Positions 6,478 through 9,678 of a stretch of DNA of 9,678 nucleotides are shown here, in pieces (positions within the stretch are counted from its first letter, which is position 1; each line of letters opens with the position of its first letter). Source of the DNA: an uncultured Collinsella sp. GTDB taxonomy: Bacteria > Actinomycetota > Coriobacteriia > Coriobacteriales > Coriobacteriaceae. The notes under the pieces are model-generated. The model saw only the letters and a program-made list of their open reading frames with translations. It searched no databases and was not told the DNA's origin. The stretch covers positions 1 to 9,678 of the forward strand of contig CAAEOW010000174.1 in the NCBI GenBank assembly GCA_900757705.1. The letters are read 5' to 3'. The position numbers and the translations under genes are program-made.

Positions 6478-6483
6478 AAGGAG
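6478..6483 (+). promoter_or_regulatory. Ribosome binding site that sets the GTG start of ychF
   Basis: AAGGAG lies five bases before GTG 6489. The upstream in-frame ATG at 6453 has no ribosome site and would start before or at the predicted transcription start, so the GTG is preferred. Confidence 0.85.
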
Positions 6484-6488
6484 CTGTC

Positions 6489-7565
6489 GTGTCCCTTTCC
6501 ATCGGTATCGTGGGCCTGCCCAACGTGGGCAAGTCGACGCTGTTCACCGCGCTTACCAAAAAAACCGGCCTTGCCGCCAACTACCCGTTTGCCACGATCG
6601 ACCCCAACGTGGGTATCGTCGATGTGCCCGATAACCGCCTGCAAAAGCTCGCCGATATCGTCAACCCGGGCCGCATTGTGCCGGCTACGGTCGAGTTTGT
6701 CGACATCGCGGGCCTGGTGAAGGGTGCCAACGAGGGCGAGGGCTTGGGCAACCAGTTCTTGGCAAACATCCGCGAGACCGACGCCATCTGCGAGGTCGTG
6801 CGCTACTTTAAGGACCCCAACGTTATGCGCGAGGTGGGCCGCACGGGCGAGTTCGTCGATCCCGCCGGCGATGCCGACACTATCATGACCGAGCTCATCT
6901 TGGCCGACATGGGCACGCTCGAGAAGCAGCTGCCCAAGCTCGAGAAGGAGGCCAAGCGCGACAAGGAGCTCATGCCCAAGTTCGAGGTGGCCAAGCGTCT
7001 GCTTGCCTGGCTCAACGAGGGCAAGCGCGCCGCATCCATGGAGATGACCGACGAGGAGCGCGCCGCTGCCAAGGGCCTGTTCTTGCTCACCATGAAGCCC
7101 ATTCTGTATGTGGCCAACGTAGACGAGGATATGCTCAACGAGGACCTGGCGCCCATCGACGGTGTCAAGCCGTTGCCCATCTGCGCCAAAATCGAGGCCG
7201 AGCTTTCCGAGCTCGATCCCGAGGACGCCGCCGACTACCTGGAGAGCCTGGGCCTGGAGCAGCCCGGTCTGGACGTGCTCGCGCAGGCCGCCTACAAGCT
7301 GCTTGGCCTGCAGTCGTTCTTTACGGCTGGCGAGATGGAGGTCAAGGCCTGGACGGTGCGTCAGGGCGCGACCGCCCCGCAGGCCGCCGGTGTCATCCAC
7401 ACCGACTTTGAGCGCGGCTTTATTAAGGCCGAGGTCATTGGCTACGACGACTACATCGAGCTCGGTGGCGAGCAGGGCGCCAAGGCTGCCGGCAAGCTGC
7501 GTATTGAGGGCAAGGACTATGTCATGGCCGATGGCGACGTCGTGCACTTCCGCTTTAACGTGTAA
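6489..7565 (+). CDS. ychF: Redox-regulated ATPase/GTPase YchF (Obg family)
   Basis: The 358-residue product, starting with GTG, is close to the 363 residues of E. coli YchF, a cytoplasmic Obg-family P-loop enzyme that prefers ATP and associates with ribosomes. Visible motifs are the P-loop GLPNVGKST (9-17), the G3 motif VDIAGLVKGA (71-80), and the altered G4 motif NVDE (210-213), which replaces the guanine-specific NKxD and fits ATP preference. The C-terminal TGS domain includes SFFTAGEMEVKAWTV (276-290) and the hallmark GVIHTDFERGFIKAEVIGYD (301-320). Residues around 140-190 form the charged helical insertion. It has its own likely promoter and a 114-base gap from the ferredoxin gene, and a small membrane-protein gene follows 11 bases after its stop. 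This is among the surest calls in the window. Confidence 0.97.
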   Translation: MSLSIGIVGLPNVGKSTLFTALTKKTGLAANYPFATIDPNVGIVDVPDNRLQKLADIVNPGRIVPATVEFVDIAGLVKGANEGEGLGNQFLANIRETDAICEVVRYFKDPNVMREVGRTGEFVDPAGDADTIMTELILADMGTLEKQLPKLEKEAKRDKELMPKFEVAKRLLAWLNEGKRAASMEMTDEERAAAKGLFLLTMKPILYVANVDEDMLNEDLAPIDGVKPLPICAKIEAELSELDPEDAADYLESLGLEQPGLDVLAQAAYKLLGLQSFFTAGEMEVKAWTVRQGATAPQAAGVIHTDFERGFIKAEVIGYDDYIELGGEQGAKAAGKLRIEGKDYVMADGDVVHFRFNV

Positions 7566-7576
7566 GGACGACGCGC

Positions 7577-7960
7577 ATGTTTGAATATGGCAAAAAAGCC
7601 GGCTACATGGGTATTGCGCTGCTCGTGCTTGCGGTGATTCCGCTGGTGGTCGCAGCGTGTGTTATCCCCAACATTGGTCCCGAGGTGGCAACAAAGTTTA
7701 ATGCCGCCGGCGAGGCGACGCGCTGGGGCAAGAGCTACGAGTTGCTGGCGCTGCCGGTGCTCAACTTGCTGCTGAGCGTGGCGACGTATTTTACGGCGGG
7801 ACGCCAGGCAAAGAACAATGATGACTCCGCCGCCATGGCGCGCATCGTGTGCGAGCGCTACCTGCGCAACGGTTGCATCACGGGTGTGTTCCTCAACGTG
7901 GTCAACGTTTACTTTATGTACTCGGCGATTACCGGAACGGGCTTTGGCCTTGGTTTCTAG
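7577..7960 (+). CDS. Small DUF1648-like membrane protein
   Basis: The 127-residue product has three likely membrane helices at about 8-30, 54-74 and 99-120. The segment between the first two, PNIGPEVATKFNAAGEATRW (31-50), fits the DUF1648 signature, in which a Pro-containing turn is followed by a His/Lys-Phe-Asn-x-x-Gly-Glu stretch. DUF1648 domains also occur at the N-terminus of SdpI-type immunity proteins, but the remaining SdpI helices are absent here, so an immunity function should not be assumed. The loop of about 75-98 is charged. The ATG is 11 bases after the ychF stop, with only a poor AAGGA ribosome site, so the gene is probably translated from the ychF message. Its end lies nine bases from the end of the convergent gene. 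Role unknown. Confidence 0.78.
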   Translation: MFEYGKKAGYMGIALLVLAVIPLVVAACVIPNIGPEVATKFNAAGEATRWGKSYELLALPVLNLLLSVATYFTAGRQAKNNDDSAAMARIVCERYLRNGCITGVFLNVVNVYFMYSAITGTGFGLGF

Positions 7961-7969
7961 CTTGTCCTT

Positions 7970-8359
7970 TTAGGCAACGAGTCTGCACATATATTCAATG
8001 GCTGCTGCGAGGCCGCCGCTCGATCGTGGTTTAAAGACCATGTCGGCGGCGGTCTCGTTTTCGTATCCGGCGCCACGAAGGGCGAGTGCGATGCCGGCTT
8101 CTAGAAGGAGCGGCAGGCCGCGTTGGCTGGTTGCGATTACGGCAGCCTGATTGAGCGGGCAGCTGTGCGTTTGGCATTGGATGGCAAGTTCACCTTGCGC
8201 CGGGCAAGGGACCAGAACGGCGGCGACGCGACTTGATAGCAATGCAAATGCTGTGTGCTCATCGGGCGAAAGGCATTCGGCTTCAACGACGACGAGCTTG
8301 GGCGGTGCGCTGTTTGTGCGAAGCGTGGCTCGGTACATGCGGACCGAAGAACCCGACAT
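7970..8359 (-). CDS. Hypothetical protein, resembles a degenerate receiver domain
   Basis: The minus-strand ATG at 8359-8357 has an AGGAG ribosome site (8366-8370) six bases upstream; a TTG eight codons earlier lies inside the 26-bp palindrome and is rejected. The product has 129 residues, about one receiver domain. The alternating pattern fits: strand 1 KLVVVEAE (21-28), a strand 3 candidate AAVLVPCP (46-53), strand 4 AAVIATS (72-78) with the Thr/Ser of receivers, and strand 5 ADMVFKPRS (105-113) with the Lys-Pro pair, followed by a helix GGLAAAIEYM. Where the phosphorylated Asp should be, the sequence has P51-C52, so phosphorylation is unlikely. No output domain is present. It is divergent from a small XRE regulator, with a shared palindrome between them. 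The gene itself is well supported; the receiver resemblance is by eye and may be wrong. Confidence 0.72.
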   Translation of the reverse strand: MSGSSVRMYRATLRTNSAPPKLVVVEAECLSPDEHTAFALLSSRVAAVLVPCPAQGELAIQCQTHSCPLNQAAVIATSQRGLPLLLEAGIALALRGAGYENETAADMVFKPRSSGGLAAAIEYMCRLVA

Positions 8360-8365
8360 AGAAAA

Positions 8366-8370
8366 CTCCT
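8366..8370 (-). promoter_or_regulatory. Ribosome binding site of the receiver-like gene
   Basis: AGGAG on the minus strand lies six bases from the ATG at 8359 and fixes the start of the 129-residue protein. Confidence 0.75.
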
Positions 8371-8381
8371 GTGTATTCGGC

Positions 8382-8407
8382 AAAACGTAAACTATAGTTT
8401 ACGTTTT
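8382..8407. promoter_or_regulatory. Perfect 26-bp palindrome, probable operator of the XRE regulator
   Basis: The half-site AAAACGTAAACTA (8382-8394) is followed by its exact reverse complement (8395-8407) with no spacer. It lies between two divergent genes, 22 bases from the receiver-like ATG and 28 bases from the XRE ATG. The central TATAGT can serve as -10 on either strand (8393-8398 plus, 8391-8396 minus), though -35 boxes are poor. XRE proteins bind as dimers to such palindromes, so autorepression together with control of the divergent gene is the natural reading. Confidence 0.8.
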
Positions 8408-8435
8408 TGTTCAGCTCCATTTCAAACTCGGCTGC

Positions 8436-8654
8436 ATGGACGAACGTGCGAAACAGATTCTTGGCAGGCGGGTCGAAGAGACACGCAGGGACCTTGGTAT
8501 CTCCAAGGTTGATTTTTGTGTGGCGACAGGAATCAGCCGACCCTACCTCGACCGAATCGAAGGTGGGACGGCAAATTTCACGCTCAAGGTTCTATTTAAG
8601 ATCGCGCCCGCACTCGGCATGACGGTGTCAGAGCTTCTCGAGGGGATCGAATAG
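8436..8654 (+). CDS. Small XRE-family helix-turn-helix regulator
   Basis: The 72-residue protein consists of one Cro/C1-type DNA-binding domain and nothing else. A first helix (about 3-19) is followed by the helix-turn-helix, roughly SKVDFCVATGISRPYLDRIE (23-42), and then by the typical GG-turn and the closing helix TLKVLFKIAPALGMTVSELL (49-68). It is cytoplasmic and should bind DNA as a dimer. No Shine-Dalgarno sequence lies before the ATG, so translation may be leaderless or weak; a start inside the preceding palindrome would not be in a better context. The divergent receiver-like gene and the shared 26-bp palindrome suggest autoregulation. No terminator with a T tract is seen after it. It could also be the antitoxin-like half of a two-gene unit, but the partner has no toxin features. 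Confidence 0.85.
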   Translation: MDERAKQILGRRVEETRRDLGISKVDFCVATGISRPYLDRIEGGTANFTLKVLFKIAPALGMTVSELLEGIE

Positions 8655-8689
8655 GGCGTTCCCCCGCTGTATTTGACGCTCTTTGGGCG

Positions 8690-8933
8690 GGTCCCCCTGG
8701 TTGCGATGTGCAAAATCGCGAGTATTCAGCACCAGTTCGGCCGTAGATGGTAGCTCGAGCGGCTGGCTTTGCCTTTTTGACAGTAGATAATCCACACTCT
8801 AAATAAAAATGAGGAATAAATATTTACTAGACGGACCCTTCGTCCTAAAAGTTCGTCTAATAATCGGCCGATTCTATGCCTCCGGAGGAGAAATTGCAGA
8901 ATACTCCGATTTTTGCACGGCCCGAGGGGGACC
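8690..8933. repeat. 244-bp element with imperfect terminal inverted repeats (MITE-like)
   Basis: The left arm (8690-8731) and the reverse complement of the right arm (8895-8933) share GGTCCCCCT at the outer end. After a dissimilar stretch of six to nine bases they share a 25-column block starting GTGCAAAA and ending GAGTATTC-GCA, with 22 identities. The core between the arms is AT-rich (8777-8865) within otherwise GC-rich DNA, and holds a nested inverted repeat, TAGACGGAC (8828-8836) with GTTCGTCTA (8851-8859). No transposase is encoded and no clear target duplication was found. This fits a non-autonomous mobile element or two oppositely oriented copies of a dispersed repeat. Confidence 0.6.
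8777..8805 (+). promoter_or_regulatory. Promoter-like sequence inside the inverted-repeat element
   Basis: TTGACA (8777-8782) is a perfect -35. Exactly 17 bases later stands TAAATA (8800-8805), only three of six matches to the -10 consensus but in an AT-rich setting. Transcription would begin near 8812 and run towards the asparaginase gene on its antisense strand. No gene with a ribosome site follows. Confidence 0.35.
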
Positions 8934-8975
8934 ACCTGTCGTTTAAGGCTGCGATAAGTGGAGCTGCCTTAGGGA

Positions 8976-9678
8976 TTACGCCATCGGGATGCGGTCGTGG
9001 TTGACTTGGCTGTAGAACAGGCGCTGGATCTCGGCGGCATCGCGTGACTGGCCGAGCGCCCACATGGTCTTGGCCACGAGCGTCTCGGTGGTCATGTCGT
9101 CGCCGCGCAAAATGCCCGGATGATCGGCGTAGGCACGGCCGACCTCATAAACACCCAGGTCAAGGCCCTCTTCGGGGACCTGCGTGGTCATAACGACGGT
9201 GCGGCCCGAATCGACCCAGCGGAAAATCGCCTCTTGGAACGACTCGCCCGACTCGCCAAACTCGGGGATACCGCCAATGCCAAAGGTCTCAAGGATTACA
9301 GCGTCGTAGCTATCGGCAAGGGCGTCGAGGATGCCCGGGTTTACGCCGGGCGTGAGCTTGAGTACAAACACGCGCGGGTCGATGCTGTCGTAGAAACGCA
9401 CCGGGTTTTCACCTTGATGCGTGCCGTGAAGCCCGTTGCGCACGATGCGGTCGTTGCGGATATAGGCGATGGGCGGATAGTTGACGCTAATGAACGCGTT
9501 AAAGCTCATGGTGCGCTGCTTGCGGGCACGCGTGCCGGCAATGGCGACGCCGCCAAACACAATTGACACATCGTGCGAGTGCTCGTCGAGCGCATAGAGC
9601 AGGCTCTGGTACAGGTTGAGCTTGGCGTCGGTAAAGGGATTGCCCATGGGCTTTTGCGAGCCGGTGAGCACGATGGGC
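8976..9678 (-). CDS. L-asparaginase, C-terminal part (runs off right edge)
   Basis: The minus-strand frame is open from the window edge to a TAA at 8978-8976 and shows 234 residues, roughly two thirds of an asparaginase (about 330-340 in full). It hydrolyses L-asparagine to aspartate and ammonia. Family landmarks are PIVLTGSQKPMG at the visible start, the TDAKLNLYQSLLYA helix, GTRARKQRTMSFNAF with the basic residues near the active site, LTPGVNPGILDAL, and the ETFGIGGIPE glycine turn that leads into the C-terminal domain with TTQVPEEGLDLGVYEVG. The N-terminal catalytic Thr motifs lie outside the window, as does any signal peptide, so a cytoplasmic type I enzyme (AnsA-like) cannot be told from the periplasmic type; the sequence style favours type I. 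It converges with the XRE gene over the inverted-repeat element. Confidence 0.9.
   Translation of the reverse strand, partial: PIVLTGSQKPMGNPFTDAKLNLYQSLLYALDEHSHDVSIVFGGVAIAGTRARKQRTMSFNAFISVNYPPIAYIRNDRIVRNGLHGTHQGENPVRFYDSIDPRVFVLKLTPGVNPGILDALADSYDAVILETFGIGGIPEFGESGESFQEAIFRWVDSGRTVVMTTQVPEEGLDLGVYEVGRAYADHPGILRGDDMTTETLVAKTMWALGQSRDAAEIQRLFYSQVNHDRIPMA

Larger units (their letters stand above)
8655..8975. other. Intergenic region between convergent genes, holding an inverted-repeat element
   Basis: These 321 bases lie between the ends of the XRE gene and the asparaginase gene. Most of the stretch is taken up by the 244-bp inverted-repeat element listed separately. Short open frames cross it (8726-8935 minus, 8809-8946 plus), but none has a ribosome site or a recognisable product. 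A weak hairpin at 8944-8971 (TAAGGC with GCCTTA) follows the asparaginase stop but lacks a T tract. Confidence 0.7.

Noticed and set aside
8726..8935. A 69-codon minus-strand frame spanning the inverted-repeat element
   Set aside because: It begins in one repeat arm and ends in the other, has no ribosome site and shows no transposase motif.
8809..8946. A 45-codon plus-strand frame starting MRNKYLLDGP inside the inverted-repeat element
   Set aside because: No ribosome site, the ATG lies at or before the predicted transcription start, and it ends in the repeat arm.

Overview
The window looks like a chromosomal segment of a GC-rich anaerobic actinobacterium of the Coriobacteriia, most likely Collinsella or a close relative. 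This rests on the GC-rich codon choice, strong AGGAGG-type ribosome sites, fermentative redox enzymes and a multi-cluster ferredoxin protein. It is a judgement from gene content, not a database match.

Layout, left to right. (1) Bases 1-839, minus strand: the N-terminal 279 codons of a TPR-like helical protein that runs off the left edge. (2) Bases 840-1347: a 508-base gap with no convincing gene. It holds repeated ACGTTT motifs that look like operators and two consecutive hairpins ahead of the next gene. (3) Bases 1348-4970, plus strand: an iron-type alcohol dehydrogenase with strong codon bias, then two paralogous glycerol dehydrogenases (gldA-like). Strong intrinsic terminators follow the first two genes, and a 65-base REP-like palindrome lies between the paralogues. 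(4) Bases 5121-6374: a ferredoxin-type protein with two pairs of [4Fe-4S] motifs around a Cys-containing middle domain. (5) Bases 6489-7960: the ATPase/GTPase ychF (GTG start) and, 11 bases later, a small DUF1648-like membrane protein. (6) Bases 7970-8654: a divergent pair, a 129-residue protein that looks like a degenerate response-regulator receiver domain and a 72-residue XRE-family regulator. They share a perfect 26-bp palindrome. (7) Bases 8655-8975: a gap with a 244-bp element bounded by imperfect inverted repeats of about 40 bp. Its AT-rich core carries a perfect TTGACA box but no credible gene. (8) Bases 8976-9678, minus strand: the C-terminal part of an L-asparaginase running off the right edge.

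The three dehydrogenases and the ferredoxin protein fit fermentative redox balancing, in which NAD(P)H is disposed of by reducing aldehydes and ketones and glycerol or other diols are interconverted. ychF and the TPR protein are ordinary background genes. The most unusual parts are the pseudo-receiver/XRE pair with its palindromic operator, the inverted-repeat element at 8690-8933 and the palindrome at 3808-3872. No CRISPR array, tRNA or rRNA was seen.
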